From positions 1 through 55,786 of the forward strand of contig CACJPA010000006.1 of the NCBI GenBank assembly GCA_902595105.1: DNA of 55,786 nucleotides, read 5' to 3'. Below are positions 31,806-40,870 of this stretch, piece by piece. The translations under genes were made by a program, and so were the position numbers. The notes under the pieces are model-generated. The model did no database searches. It was given only the letters and a program-made list of their open reading frames with translations, and was not told the DNA's origin. Origin of the DNA: an uncultured Pelagibacteraceae bacterium. Its GTDB lineage: Bacteria; Pseudomonadota; Alphaproteobacteria; Pelagibacterales; Pelagibacteraceae. The stretch's first letter is position 1; every line of letters begins with the position of its first letter.

Positions 31806-32807
31806 ATGATTAACTTTTCTTTAATGGGAGCAGGACGGATTGGAAAAATGCACGCTAAATTTATAGCAGCACATCCAAATGCAAAATTAAAATACATTTA
31901 TGATGTTAATTCTCAATTTGCTGAAGAAGTAGCAAAATCAACAGAGTGCTCAATTGCATCTTCACCAGAGGAAGCAATCAATTCAGATGAAATAGATGCG
32001 GTTCTTATAGCGTCTGCAACACCAACTCATACTCAATTTATTACAATGGCAGCAAAAGCAGGAAAGGCAATTTTTTGTGAAAAACCAATTGATTTAGATA
32101 TTAATAAAGTAAATGAATGTATGGAAAATATTAAAGGGATAAATGTTCCTATTCAAATAGGATTTAATAGAAGATTTGATGCTAGTCATGCAAAGGCACA
32201 ACAAGCAAGAGTAAAAAAAGAAATCGGCGAATTAGAAATGGTTGTCATTACAAGTAGAGACCCTGAGCCTCCAGGTATTGAATATTTAAAAGCTGCGGGA
32301 GGATTTTTTAGAGATACTACTATTCATGATTTTGATTTAACTAGATTTATATTGGGTGACGATCCTGTGGTTCAAGTATCTGCATTCGGAGATGCTTTAT
32401 TTGATAAAAATTCACAACAGGTAAAAGATCTAGATACTGCAATGTTTATATTAAAATCAAAAAAAGGTGTTTTAATTCATATTAATAATTCCCGAAGAGC
32501 AGTTTATGGGTATGACCAAAGAGTCGAAGTATTTGGTAGTAAAGGAATGGTTATCTCTGATAATCAAACTCCTACTTCTTTAGAGAGATACACAAATTCA
32601 TCTACAAATGAAAAAGAACCAATACATTTCTTTTTTATTGAAAGATATGAACAAGCTTATAGAGATCAATTTAATGAGTTTGTAAAATGCATTAAAAATA
32701 AAACAAAACCTTTAGTAGGATTTGAAGATGGTAGAAATGCATTGATAATAGCTAATGCAGCATATGAATCATTTGAAAGTGGTAAAGTAATAGATATAAA
32801 ATTCTAA
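31806..32807 (+). CDS. iolG: Inositol 2-dehydrogenase-like MocA oxidoreductase (IolG)
   Basis: The 333-residue protein fits inositol 2-dehydrogenase: MGAGRIGKMHAKFI at the N-terminus, FCEKPIDLD (EKP, ~93-95), QIGFNRRFDASH, FFRDTTIHDFDLTRFI with the catalytic Asp/His pair, and GSKGMVISDNQTPTS. IolG oxidises myo-inositol to 2-keto-myo-inositol, the substrate of IolE. The divergent placement with iolE supports the call. The SDR gene follows with a TAATG overlap. Confidence 0.86.
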   Translation: MINFSLMGAGRIGKMHAKFIAAHPNAKLKYIYDVNSQFAEEVAKSTECSIASSPEEAINSDEIDAVLIASATPTHTQFITMAAKAGKAIFCEKPIDLDINKVNECMENIKGINVPIQIGFNRRFDASHAKAQQARVKKEIGELEMVVITSRDPEPPGIEYLKAAGGFFRDTTIHDFDLTRFILGDDPVVQVSAFGDALFDKNSQQVKDLDTAMFILKSKKGVLIHINNSRRAVYGYDQRVEVFGSKGMVISDNQTPTSLERYTNSSTNEKEPIHFFFIERYEQAYRDQFNEFVKCIKNKTKPLVGFEDGRNALIIANAAYESFESGKVIDIKF

Positions 32808-33661
32808 TGTCTAATAAATATATATCAGAACAATCTAACCAATTTAAAAATAAAATAATAATTGTAACAGGAAGCACTCAAGGAAGCGGAGCAGAGACTG
32901 CAAAATTGCTAGCAAGCAGAGGTGCTAAAGGAATAACTATCTGTGGAAGAAATAAAGAGAAAGGAAACAAGGTTAAATCTGAAATAGAAAGCATAGGTGC
33001 AGAATGCCTATACGTTCAAGCAGATTTAGAGAAGCTTGCAGATTGTAAAAAAATAATTTCTGAGACTGATAAAAAATTCAATACTGTAGATAGTTTTATC
33101 AATGTTGCTGCTTTTACTGAGAGAGGAACGATCTTAAGCACAACAGAAGAAAATTTTGATAAAAATTTTAATGTAAATGTAAAAGCTCCTCTTTTTATGA
33201 TGCAAGATGTTATCAAAATAATGATTAGAGATAAAAAAAAAGGAACTATTGCTCATATTTTATCAATGGCAGGATATAGTGGCATGCCTTTCTTAACTGC
33301 TTACAGCTCTTCTAAAGCAGCATTAGCAGTAATGATTAAAAATGTTGCAAATTCAGTTTCTGGTCATCAAATAAGAGTAAATGGAGTAAATTTAGGTTGG
33401 ACAGATACACCAGCAGAAACAGTAATTCAGAAAAAATTTCACAACGCAGATGATGATTGGTTAAAAAAAGCTGAAGCAAAAGTTCCTTTTAAAAGATTAA
33501 ACAAACCTTTAGATGTTGCTAGGATTTTAGCTTTCTTGTGCTCAGATGAATCGGGAATTATGACTGGAAGTATTATTGATTTTGATCAAACGGTTGCAGG
33601 TTGGCATTCTTATTCGGCGTATGACACTAAAATATTAGATGATAGTATTTTAGGTGAGTGA
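32807..33661 (+). CDS. Short-chain dehydrogenase/reductase
   Basis: The 284-residue SDR has TGSTQGSG (~21-28), CGRNKEKG (Arg at the cofactor site suggests NADP preference), the Ser in HILSMAG and YSSSK catalytic residues. The NNAG motif is changed to INVAAFT. Its start overlaps iolG (TAATG), so it is translated with iolG. It might oxidise another inositol isomer or a keto-sugar of the same pathway. Confidence 0.8.
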   Translation: MSNKYISEQSNQFKNKIIIVTGSTQGSGAETAKLLASRGAKGITICGRNKEKGNKVKSEIESIGAECLYVQADLEKLADCKKIISETDKKFNTVDSFINVAAFTERGTILSTTEENFDKNFNVNVKAPLFMMQDVIKIMIRDKKKGTIAHILSMAGYSGMPFLTAYSSSKAALAVMIKNVANSVSGHQIRVNGVNLGWTDTPAETVIQKKFHNADDDWLKKAEAKVPFKRLNKPLDVARILAFLCSDESGIMTGSIIDFDQTVAGWHSYSAYDTKILDDSILGE

Positions 33662-33680
33662 GCCTAATTTAAATTAATTT

Positions 33681-34643
33681 ATGAAAAAAAATAAAATTAA
33701 AGATACTGGTGTTGAAGTTACTGAATTGAGTTTTGGAACATCTTCTTTAGGGAGTATGCCAGATACTTATGGCTATGAAGTACCACAACAAAGAGCTCAG
33801 GAAGTGTTAAAAAGATTTTTTCAAGGTCCGGTAAATATGCTTGATACTTCAAGAAATTACGCAATGGGAGAAAGTGAAAAAAGAATTGGGACAGCAATAA
33901 AAGAAAATGGTGGGTGGCCAGAAAAATTTGTTTTATCAACTAAGATCGATAGAAATATGGATACATTAGTTCTTGATAAAAAAAGAACGAGAGAGTCTGT
34001 TGAAGAAAGTTTAAGAACTTTAAACGTTGATTCTGTAGATGTTTTATTTCTTCATGATCCCGAATACGTAAAAGATATAAATGACGTAACTAAAAAAGAT
34101 GGGGCATTGGATGAATTGTTTAAAATTAAAGAAGAAGGTTTGGCAAAAGCAGTTGGTTTAGCTATGGGAAGAATAGATATTATGTTTCCTATCTTAAAAA
34201 AGTGGGACTTTGATGTCATAATAAATCACAACAGATACACGTTGTTAAATAGAGAAGCAGGTGAAATGTACAGCTATGCCCATAGTAAAAATATATCTAT
34301 TTTCAACGCAGCCCCTTACGCAGGTGGTGTTTTGGCAAAAGGTCCAAATAATTTTAAAAAAATAACTTACCAGGATGCTACTGAAGAAAAACTTGCACCA
34401 GTTAGAGAAATAGAAAAAATTTGTAAAAAATATAATGTCGAAATGGGTGCTGCAGCTTTACAATTTTCAATGAAAGATAAAAGAATAACATCTACCATTT
34501 GTGGTGTTACTAGCGTTCAGAGCATTGAGAAAAATATTTCTTGGGCTGAAACAGATATACCACAGGAATTTTGGAATGAAGTTTTAAAATTACCTTACTC
34601 AAGCAAAGATCCAGAATCTGAAAGAGTATACACCCCTGGTTAA
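33681..34643 (+). CDS. Aldo/keto reductase (aldose dehydrogenase-like)
   Basis: The 320-residue TIM-barrel AKR has the catalytic tetrad Asp/Tyr in LDTSRNYAMGESE, Lys in LSTKIDR and His in LFLHDPE, with C-terminal GVTSVQSIEKN for the NADP phosphate. It resembles L-fucose/D-threo-aldose 1-dehydrogenase members of the AKR family. It follows the SDR by 19 bases and so belongs to the iolG-SDR-AKR operon. Whether it acts as a reductase or sugar oxidase is not visible. Confidence 0.82.
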   Translation: MKKNKIKDTGVEVTELSFGTSSLGSMPDTYGYEVPQQRAQEVLKRFFQGPVNMLDTSRNYAMGESEKRIGTAIKENGGWPEKFVLSTKIDRNMDTLVLDKKRTRESVEESLRTLNVDSVDVLFLHDPEYVKDINDVTKKDGALDELFKIKEEGLAKAVGLAMGRIDIMFPILKKWDFDVIINHNRYTLLNREAGEMYSYAHSKNISIFNAAPYAGGVLAKGPNNFKKITYQDATEEKLAPVREIEKICKKYNVEMGAAALQFSMKDKRITSTICGVTSVQSIEKNISWAETDIPQEFWNEVLKLPYSSKDPESERVYTPG

Positions 34644-34707
34644 ATTAAAAAATTTAATTTAAAATAATTCTAATAGTGAAGCTTCAAAAAAAGATAATAA
34701 TTAAAAA

Positions 34708-35547
34708 CTAATCTGAAGTTTCATATAGAGTGGGAAACATTTCACCCTCAACAGGATCTCCATTTTTATAACCTGCTTCTTGCATTGCTTTTCTGTAATT
34801 AAAACTTGTCCAATCTCCATCATAACTTATTTTTGCATCTTCTTTGGAAACTCTTAAAGTATATCGGCTTAAAGTTTTATCAGGAATACTCTCATTCAAA
34901 CTTCCATGAAGTGTTCTCATATCAAAAACTACCGCATCCCCTAATTCACAATCCCATTGTAAAAACTCATATTTATCTTTGTTTCCTAAAATATCTGGAG
35001 GTAATTCATATTTTTTTCCATTAACCAAACATTCGTTACCTTCAATTTTATGCCCATCCTTAAATAAAACTCTTAAAAACAATTTATTCCATAAATGTGA
35101 TCCTTTTACCCAAACAACTCCTTCATCTTTTCTAGTGGGTTGCAAGGGTAACCATAAAACACACATAGTACCATCCATATCGAAATAACTTATGTCATGA
35201 TGGAATGGAGTAGATGATTTAGACCCTGCTTCTCTAAGAAACCAATTATCCATTACCAAATTGATTTTTTTAGCTGACATTAACTCAGATGCTATTTGAG
35301 CATATGGAGAATTATAAACAAAATCTTTAAATTCAGGCACTAAATGCCATGTCCAATAATCCTCTATATATTCAGGAACACCTTTTTCTACAGTGTGAGA
35401 TTTGAACCTTGGACTAGGTTTCGCAATATCCCTTTCAATTCCTTTTTGCAGTTTATTAATCCACTGAATATCAAATTTATTTTTAAGAAAAACAGCACCT
35501 TCCTCTTTAAATTTTTTTATTTCATCATTTGAAAGAATTTTGTTCAT
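34708..35547 (-). CDS. Phytanoyl-CoA dioxygenase (PhyH) family oxygenase
   Basis: The 279-residue protein has FHHDISYF (H116/D118), the distal His H214 in RTLHGSLNES, and Arg at 228-232 for 2OG. VLWLPLQPTRKDEGVVWVKGSH is typical of PhyH. It stands alone on the minus strand, divergent from moaA (36-base spacer 35548-35583) and convergent with the aldo/keto reductase. The gap 34644-34707 holds only AT-rich palindromes of low information. Substrate unknown. Confidence 0.83.
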   Translation of the reverse strand: MNKILSNDEIKKFKEEGAVFLKNKFDIQWINKLQKGIERDIAKPSPRFKSHTVEKGVPEYIEDYWTWHLVPEFKDFVYNSPYAQIASELMSAKKINLVMDNWFLREAGSKSSTPFHHDISYFDMDGTMCVLWLPLQPTRKDEGVVWVKGSHLWNKLFLRVLFKDGHKIEGNECLVNGKKYELPPDILGNKDKYEFLQWDCELGDAVVFDMRTLHGSLNESIPDKTLSRYTLRVSKEDAKISYDGDWTSFNYRKAMQEAGYKNGDPVEGEMFPTLYETSD

Positions 35548-35583
35548 ATTATTAGTATTAGAATATAATATAAATTAACCTTT

Positions 35584-36576
35584 ATGAATATTCTTAAAGA
35601 TACCTTTGGTCGAAAATTTCCATACATAAGATTATCAATCTCTGATGTATGTAACTTTAAATGTGGCTACTGTTTACCAAATGGTTACAAAATAGACAAA
35701 AGTGACAACAGAACTTTTATAACTAAAGAAGAAATTGGAAGACTTGCAAAAGCTCTATCAGAATTAGGTGTGTCTAAAATAAGAATAACTGGAGGAGAAC
35801 CTACGGTTAGAAAAGATTTTTTAGATATCATTAAAATAATTAAAAAAAATTCAGGTATTAAGAAAACTGTAATTACTACTAATGGATATCACCTGAATAG
35901 AATTGCAGATGATTTAAATGAAAGTGGGCTTGATGGCATAAATATTAGTATTGATAGTCTTGATCCAGAGACTTTTAGAAAAATTACAGGACATGATAGA
36001 TTAAATGAGATTTTAGAAGGAATAAAAAAATTACAAAAACTAAATTTTAAGAATATTAAAGTTAATGCAGTTCTTCTTAAAGGCGTTAATGATAAGGAAG
36101 AAGATTTTAAAAGTTGGGCTAATTTTGTAAAAAATAATCAAATTGATTTTAGGTATATAGAATTAATGCAAACTGGAGATAATTTAGATTATTTCAATCA
36201 GTATCATGTATCTGCAACTAAATTTACAGATTATTTAAATGATAATGATTGGGTAATTCAAACATTTGGGAAAGACGCTGGTCCATCTAAGAATTATATA
36301 AATCCTGAATACAAAGGAAAATTTGGTGTTATTGCACCCTACTCAAAAGATTTTTGTAAGAGTTGTAATAGACTAAGAATAACTGCCAAAGGTGATTTAA
36401 GATTATGTTTGTTTGGAAATACTGGAATAAATATTAGACATTTGATGCAAAGAGATAACCAAACAGAAGAGCTAAAAGATTTAATTTTGAAACAATTAAA
36501 TTATAAAAAAGAGTCTCACTATTTAGAAATAGGAGAAACAGGATTAACAAAAAATCTATCAACAACCGGTGGATAA
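35584..36576 (+). CDS. moaA: GTP 3',8-cyclase MoaA (molybdenum cofactor synthesis)
   Basis: The 330-residue radical SAM enzyme carries C23/C27/C30 in CNFKCGYC for the first 4Fe-4S cluster, GGEPTVRKD, and a second-cluster set CKSCNR...LCLFG. The C-terminal STTGG tail needed for activity is present. With MoaC it makes cyclic pyranopterin monophosphate from GTP. It begins a tight run of moaC, moaD, moaE, msrP and msrQ on the same strand. Confidence 0.96.
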   Translation: MNILKDTFGRKFPYIRLSISDVCNFKCGYCLPNGYKIDKSDNRTFITKEEIGRLAKALSELGVSKIRITGGEPTVRKDFLDIIKIIKKNSGIKKTVITTNGYHLNRIADDLNESGLDGINISIDSLDPETFRKITGHDRLNEILEGIKKLQKLNFKNIKVNAVLLKGVNDKEEDFKSWANFVKNNQIDFRYIELMQTGDNLDYFNQYHVSATKFTDYLNDNDWVIQTFGKDAGPSKNYINPEYKGKFGVIAPYSKDFCKSCNRLRITAKGDLRLCLFGNTGINIRHLMQRDNQTEELKDLILKQLNYKKESHYLEIGETGLTKNLSTTGG

Positions 36577-36577
36577 A

Positions 36578-37123
36578 ATGAAAAATTTAAAAATTGTAAC
36601 TAATAATGATTTAAAAAACTGGGCAAAAGAGATTTTTGAAAAAAACTCATTTAAAATGATTGATGTTTCTGAAAAAAAAGAAACATTTCGAAGAGCTTTA
36701 GCATCAGGAAAAATTTATGTTGGCAAAGAGGTATTTGAACTTATTAAAAATAAGGAGATGCCTAAGGGTGATCCAATTACTTTAGCAGAGGTTTCGGCAG
36801 TATTAGGAGTTAAAAAAACTAGTGAATTAATACCTTTATGTCATCCGTTATCTATAGATCATACGGCTACTAAAATTATAATGAATGAGGAAGACTCTTC
36901 ACTAGAGGTATACTGTGTGGTTTCTACTTATGCCAAAACAGGTGTAGAGATGGAGGCAATAATGGGTGTAAATGCAGCTCTAATTACAATTTATGATTTA
37001 AGTAAAATTGTAAACCCTCACCTTAGAATTGATAATGTAAAATTATTAATTAAAGAAGGTGGAAAAAGTGGATTGTGGAAAAATCCAGATGGACTTCCAA
37101 ATTTTTTAAAAGATTTTTTCTAA
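36578..37123 (+). CDS. moaC: Cyclic pyranopterin monophosphate synthase MoaC
   Basis: I take ATG 36578, one base after the moaA stop, giving 181 residues; an earlier GTG would overlap moaA. Family motifs are present: KMIDVSEKKETFRRA, LIPLCHPLSIDH and STYAKTGVEMEA with the active Lys/His/Glu. About 20 residues longer than average at the N-terminus (KNLKIVTNNDLKNWAKE), a Lys-rich extension not needed for the fold. MoaC finishes the rearrangement that MoaA begins. Confidence 0.95.
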   Translation: MKNLKIVTNNDLKNWAKEIFEKNSFKMIDVSEKKETFRRALASGKIYVGKEVFELIKNKEMPKGDPITLAEVSAVLGVKKTSELIPLCHPLSIDHTATKIIMNEEDSSLEVYCVVSTYAKTGVEMEAIMGVNAALITIYDLSKIVNPHLRIDNVKLLIKEGGKSGLWKNPDGLPNFLKDFF

Positions 37124-37129
37124 AACTTT

Positions 37130-37399
37130 ATGAAAGTTAAAATTGAGTTATTTGGTGCTGCAAGAGATTTTAGCGACCAAAGTTTATTAGAACTAGATCT
37201 GGGTCAAAAGACAACAATTAAGGATATAAGGAATAAAATAATTCAATATGTAGATCAGAAATTTTATGGAAATGAAAATTATATAAAAATCATTAACTCT
37301 TCAGCTTTTTGCTCAGAAAAAAATAATATTGTTAGCGACAATTATAAAATCACAAATAATGAAAAAATTGGTATTATACCTCCAATCGGAGGAGGTTAA
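37130..37399 (+). CDS. moaD: Molybdopterin synthase sulfur carrier subunit MoaD
   Basis: The 89-residue ubiquitin-like protein opens MKVKIELFGAARDFSDQ and ends PPIGGG, the C-terminal Gly-Gly that carries thiocarboxylate sulfur. It lies 6 bases after moaC, and its stop overlaps the moaE start in a TAATG junction. No moeB gene for activation lies in the window. Confidence 0.93.
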   Translation: MKVKIELFGAARDFSDQSLLELDLGQKTTIKDIRNKIIQYVDQKFYGNENYIKIINSSAFCSEKNNIVSDNYKITNNEKIGIIPPIGGG

Positions 37400-37851
37400 T
37401 GCTTCATACTGACATTGTAGATAGTAAAGTTAAAAAATTATCATTAATTGATGCTGAAAAATTTATAGCATCCAATGATTTTGGAGCTTCGTTAATTTTT
37501 AGTGGAACAGTACGTAGTCAAAACAATAATAAAAGTGTTTTAGGTATTACATATGACAGTCATGATACTTTGGTAATTAAGAGTTTTGAAGAAATTTATA
37601 ATGAGGCTGAACAAAAACTAAATATTAAGAATAAGAGTGTTTTTATTGAACATGCTAAAGGTTACTTAAATTTAGGTGAAATTAGTATCATTATAGCAGT
37701 TGCTTGCATACATAGAGATGAGGCTTATGTTTTATCTAGGTATATTATAGAAGAAATTAAAAAAAGATCTCCTATATGGAAAAAAGAACATTATACAAAT
37801 AATCAAAGTGACTGGTTAAAAGGTAACCCTATAGTTAATGAAAAAAATTAA
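37399..37851 (+). CDS. moaE: Molybdopterin synthase catalytic subunit MoaE
   Basis: The 150-residue protein has ASLIFSGTVRSQNNNKSVLGITYDSHD, EIYNEAEQKLN, HAKGYLNLGEISIIIAVACIHRDEAY, and the KKRSPIWKKEHY active site with catalytic Lys. It transfers sulfur from MoaD to make molybdopterin. Its last 14 bases overlap the msrP gene, an arrangement that couples cofactor synthesis to the molybdoenzyme. Confidence 0.94.
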   Translation: MLHTDIVDSKVKKLSLIDAEKFIASNDFGASLIFSGTVRSQNNNKSVLGITYDSHDTLVIKSFEEIYNEAEQKLNIKNKSVFIEHAKGYLNLGEISIIIAVACIHRDEAYVLSRYIIEEIKKRSPIWKKEHYTNNQSDWLKGNPIVNEKN

Positions 37852-38749
37852 ATACTCAGAAATAACACCAGAAAATATTTATAAAAACAGAAGAAACTTT
37901 ATAAAAAAATTTGGGCTCGCTGCAGGGTCTGTTTTTTTAAGTCAAAATTTAAATTTTTCAGCAAAAGCTGCTCCAAAAAATGAAGATTTAAAATTAACAG
38001 AATATAGATACGTAACGACATATAATAATTATTATGAATTTGGTACAGGTAAGTCTGATCCAGTTGAAAGATCAGAAAAATTTAAAACTACCCCATGGGA
38101 TGTTGTTATTGATGGAGAGGTCGAAAAACCTTTAAAGCTCTCTATTGAAGAAATAACAACTATGTTTCCTTCAGAAGAAAGAATTTATAAGTTAAGATGT
38201 GTTGAGGGATGGTCAATGATTATCCCTTGGCTTGGATTTCCTCTAAATAAAATTTTAAAAAAAGTTTCACCAACTAGTAAAGGGAAATTTGTTAAATTTA
38301 CTTCTATACTAGATCCAGAACAAATGATTGGACAAAGATTTCCAATTTTAGATTGGCCTTATAAAGAAGGTTTAAGAATAGATGAGGCTATGCACGATCT
38401 GACTATTATGGTTACTGGATTGTATGGAAAAAAACTACCCAATCAAAATGGGTCACCTTTAAGATTAATTGTTCCTTGGAAGTATGGATTTAAAAGCTCC
38501 AAAGCAATCGTGAATATAAAATTAGTTGAAAAAATGCCTACCTCCTCATGGATGAAAGCTTCTCCAAATGAGTATGGTTTTTATTCAAATGTAAATCCAA
38601 GAGTGGATCATCCTAGATGGTCTCAGGCAACAGAAAGGGTTATTGGAGAAAGTATAATCAGTCCAAGAATTCCAACAACTATGTTCAATGGTTACGGAGA
38701 TCAAGTTGCGAATTTATATACTGGAATGGATTTAAAAAAATATTTTTAA
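37838..38749 (+). CDS. msrP: Periplasmic methionine sulfoxide reductase catalytic subunit MsrP (YedY)
   Basis: The 303-residue protein has a twin-arginine signal (NRRNFIKKFG, residues 17-26, with cleavage near residue 45), and the Mo-ligand Cys in LRCVEGWSM (C121). PFAM-like oxidoreductase molybdopterin domain motifs include WDVVIDGEV, YKEGLRIDEAMHDLTIMVTGLYGKKLPNQNGSPLR shortened here as GLYGKKLPNQNG. It repairs oxidised methionines of periplasmic proteins using electrons from MsrQ. MsrP uses plain Mo-molybdopterin, so moaACDE suffices apart from insertion. Confidence 0.95.
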   Translation: MKKIKYSEITPENIYKNRRNFIKKFGLAAGSVFLSQNLNFSAKAAPKNEDLKLTEYRYVTTYNNYYEFGTGKSDPVERSEKFKTTPWDVVIDGEVEKPLKLSIEEITTMFPSEERIYKLRCVEGWSMIIPWLGFPLNKILKKVSPTSKGKFVKFTSILDPEQMIGQRFPILDWPYKEGLRIDEAMHDLTIMVTGLYGKKLPNQNGSPLRLIVPWKYGFKSSKAIVNIKLVEKMPTSSWMKASPNEYGFYSNVNPRVDHPRWSQATERVIGESIISPRIPTTMFNGYGDQVANLYTGMDLKKYF

Positions 38750-39333
38750 TGACAAAATATTTGAAGCCAGGTGTTTTCATTTTGAGTTTATTTCCATTTC
38801 TTATCATCACTTACAAAATTTTTTTTAATAAACTAGGTCCTGAACCAGTAAAAGAAATTACTCATTTTACGGGAGAATGGACGCTTATTTTTATTTGTTT
38901 AACTTTGAGCATAAGTCCACTTAAAAAATTTACTAAATTATCATTATGGATAAATTTTAGAAGAATGTTAGGTTTATTTGTGTTTTTCTACGCAACACTT
39001 CATTTGTTAACATATGTTGGATTAGATTATAGATTTGATTGGCAACCAATATTTGATGATGTTGTTAAAAAAAAATATGTATTCATTGGTTTTGCAGCAT
39101 GGCTACTATTAATTCCTTTGGCAATTACCTCTTCAAGAAAAATGGTAATGTTACTTAAAAATAATTGGAAAAAATTACACAGACTAATTTATGTAATAGC
39201 CATTTTTGGTTCTCTCCATTATATTTGGTTATCAAAAACTATTTTTTTTAAGCCTTTAATATACTTTATAATAATAATATTGTTGTTAGCATTTAGAATA
39301 AAAATTAAAAATAAAAATATAAATTATGGATGA
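38749..39333 (+). CDS. msrQ: Haem-binding membrane subunit MsrQ (YedZ)
   Basis: Start at ATG 38749, overlapping the msrP stop (TAATG); a longer frame from 38617 lies within msrP. The 194-residue protein has about six membrane segments, with FYATLHLLTYVGLDY and the KKLHRLIYVIAIFGSLHYIW block supplying haem His ligands. MsrQ passes electrons from the quinone pool or cytosol to MsrP. It ends overlapping the next gene by 8 bases. Confidence 0.93.
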   Translation: MTKYLKPGVFILSLFPFLIITYKIFFNKLGPEPVKEITHFTGEWTLIFICLTLSISPLKKFTKLSLWINFRRMLGLFVFFYATLHLLTYVGLDYRFDWQPIFDDVVKKKYVFIGFAAWLLLIPLAITSSRKMVMLLKNNWKKLHRLIYVIAIFGSLHYIWLSKTIFFKPLIYFIIIILLLAFRIKIKNKNINYG

Positions 39334-39571
39334 TAATTTAAAAAAAGAAATTCAATCAGCTACACTTGAAAGATTAATGAAACATCTAGATGAAAGAAAA
39401 GATGTACAAAACATTGATTTGATGAATTTAGCAGGGTTTTGCCGAAATTGTTTATCTAGATGGTACAGAGAAGAAGCTGAGAAAAAGGGAGTAGAGATAT
39501 CAGATCCTGATGCAAGGCAACATGTTTATGGAATGCCCTACTCTGAGTGGAAAGAAAAATATCAGAAGTAA
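39326..39571 (+). CDS. DUF1244 family small protein
   Basis: This 81-residue protein has the DUF1244 signature FCRNCLSRWYREEAEKKG and QHVYGMPYSEWK. The family has a CxxC-like Cys pair; function is unknown. It begins inside the msrQ gene (8-base overlap), so it should be co-expressed with MsrPQ. It is convergent with moaB (adjacent stop codons). Confidence 0.9.
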   Translation: MDDNLKKEIQSATLERLMKHLDERKDVQNIDLMNLAGFCRNCLSRWYREEAEKKGVEISDPDARQHVYGMPYSEWKEKYQK

Positions 39572-40072
39572 TTATTTTTCTTTTAATCTTGGAAATAATT
39601 CAACGAAATTACAGGGTTTATGATTTATATCTAATTGATATTTTAAAATACCATCCCAAGCATCTGTTACTCCTCCTGAAGATCCAGGTAAAGCAAATAT
39701 GTATTTGCCATTTGATAGAACTGCGCAAGCTCTGGATTGAATTGATGACGTACCAACTGTTTTTAAACTAATAGTTCTAAAAACTTCACCAAATCCTGGA
39801 ATATGTTTGTCTGCTATTTCATCAACAGCTTCAGGTGTAATGTCTCTTCCAGTCAAACCTGTGCCACCAGTTGTAATGATAACATCAATATCTTTATGAT
39901 TGGTCCAATCTTTTAAAATTTTGACTATATCTGCTTTATTATCTTTACAAATTTTTCTATCAATTAATTGATGATTGGCCTCTTTAATTTTTTCAACCAA
40001 GATTGCACCCGATTTATCGTTATCAATTGTTCTTGTATCTGTTACAGTTAGTAAAGCTATATTTACAATCAT
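39572..40072 (-). CDS. moaB: Molybdopterin adenylyltransferase-type protein MoaB
   Basis: The 166-residue protein has ALLTVTDTRTIDNDKSGA, VIITTGGTGLTGRDITPEA and ALPGSSGGVTDAWDGIL, the MPT-binding loops of MoaB/MogA. It adenylates molybdopterin before Mo insertion; MoeA (insertion) is not in this window. It runs against the moa-msr operon and starts only 15 bases from the divergent TauE/SafE gene. Confidence 0.93.
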   Translation of the reverse strand: MIVNIALLTVTDTRTIDNDKSGAILVEKIKEANHQLIDRKICKDNKADIVKILKDWTNHKDIDVIITTGGTGLTGRDITPEAVDEIADKHIPGFGEVFRTISLKTVGTSSIQSRACAVLSNGKYIFALPGSSGGVTDAWDGILKYQLDINHKPCNFVELFPRLKEK

Positions 40073-40087
40073 AAATAAATTTTTTTA

Positions 40088-40834
40088 ATGATTATACTTA
40101 CAATATTTTTTTTTATAACTGCAATATTATATTCAAGTATAGGATTTGGTGGTGGCTCCACTTATCTTGCTTTGCTTTTAATTTGGGATGTCCCTTACTA
40201 TATCTTTCCAATTTTAGCTTTGATTTGTAATATTATTGTAGTTTCTGGAAATTCTATAAATTTTTTAAAATCAAAGAATATTAATTTAAATTTACTTTAT
40301 CCTTATTTAATTGGTTCCATACCTTTTGCTTTTATAGGAGCATCTATCTCAATTGAAAAAAATTTATTTGAGATTTTGCTTTTCTTTATTTTAATATTAG
40401 CTGGAATTTTTTTACTTATTGAGAGTAAATCCTTTAACAAAAAAGACATTATTGTTAAAAAAATACCACTAGTATTATCAATATTAATAGGATCGATTAT
40501 TGGTTTTATGTCTGGTTTGGTTGGAATTGGTGGTGGGATATTTTTAAGTCCGATTTTATTTTTGATGAAAGCAGGATATCCAAAACATATAACAAGCACT
40601 GCGTCTTTGTTTATTTTGGTAAATTCAATTTTTGGTATAGGTGGACAATTAACTAAGGATATAGTCTTTAATGAATTTTTAAATTACTGGCCGCTATTTA
40701 TTGCTGTATTAATTGGTGGCCAAATTGGAAGTTTTTTAAATATAAAATTTCTTTCAAACAAAATATTAGCTCTGTTGACTGCATGTTTGGTAATTTTTGT
40801 CGCTATAAGAATGGGCATAACACTTATAGCATAA
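40088..40834 (+). CDS. TauE/SafE-family sulfite exporter-like permease
   Basis: The 248-residue membrane protein has about eight helices in two repeats, with GFGGGSTYLALLL and GIGGGIFLSPILF as the two TauE repeat signatures. The family exports sulfite or sulfoacetate or moves other anions. Proximity to a methionine sulfoxide repair and molybdopterin module suggests a sulfur-related role, which is inference. Confidence 0.87.
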   Translation: MIILTIFFFITAILYSSIGFGGGSTYLALLLIWDVPYYIFPILALICNIIVVSGNSINFLKSKNINLNLLYPYLIGSIPFAFIGASISIEKNLFEILLFFILILAGIFLLIESKSFNKKDIIVKKIPLVLSILIGSIIGFMSGLVGIGGGIFLSPILFLMKAGYPKHITSTASLFILVNSIFGIGGQLTKDIVFNEFLNYWPLFIAVLIGGQIGSFLNIKFLSNKILALLTACLVIFVAIRMGITLIA

Positions 40835-40870
40835 GTTGAATTAATTATTTTTTAATATATTTAATCATTC

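Noticed and set aside
34641-34687. TTAAATTAA...TTAATTTAA and TGAAGCTTCA palindromes as a terminator between the aldo/keto reductase and PhyH genes
   Set aside because: The first is pure A/T and so expected by chance here, the second has no loop; neither is a convincing stem with a U-run.
38617-38748. Longer msrQ start inside msrP
   Set aside because: The TAATG junction at 38747-38751 gives a normal-length MsrQ, and the extra 44 residues are a frame-shifted read of msrP.
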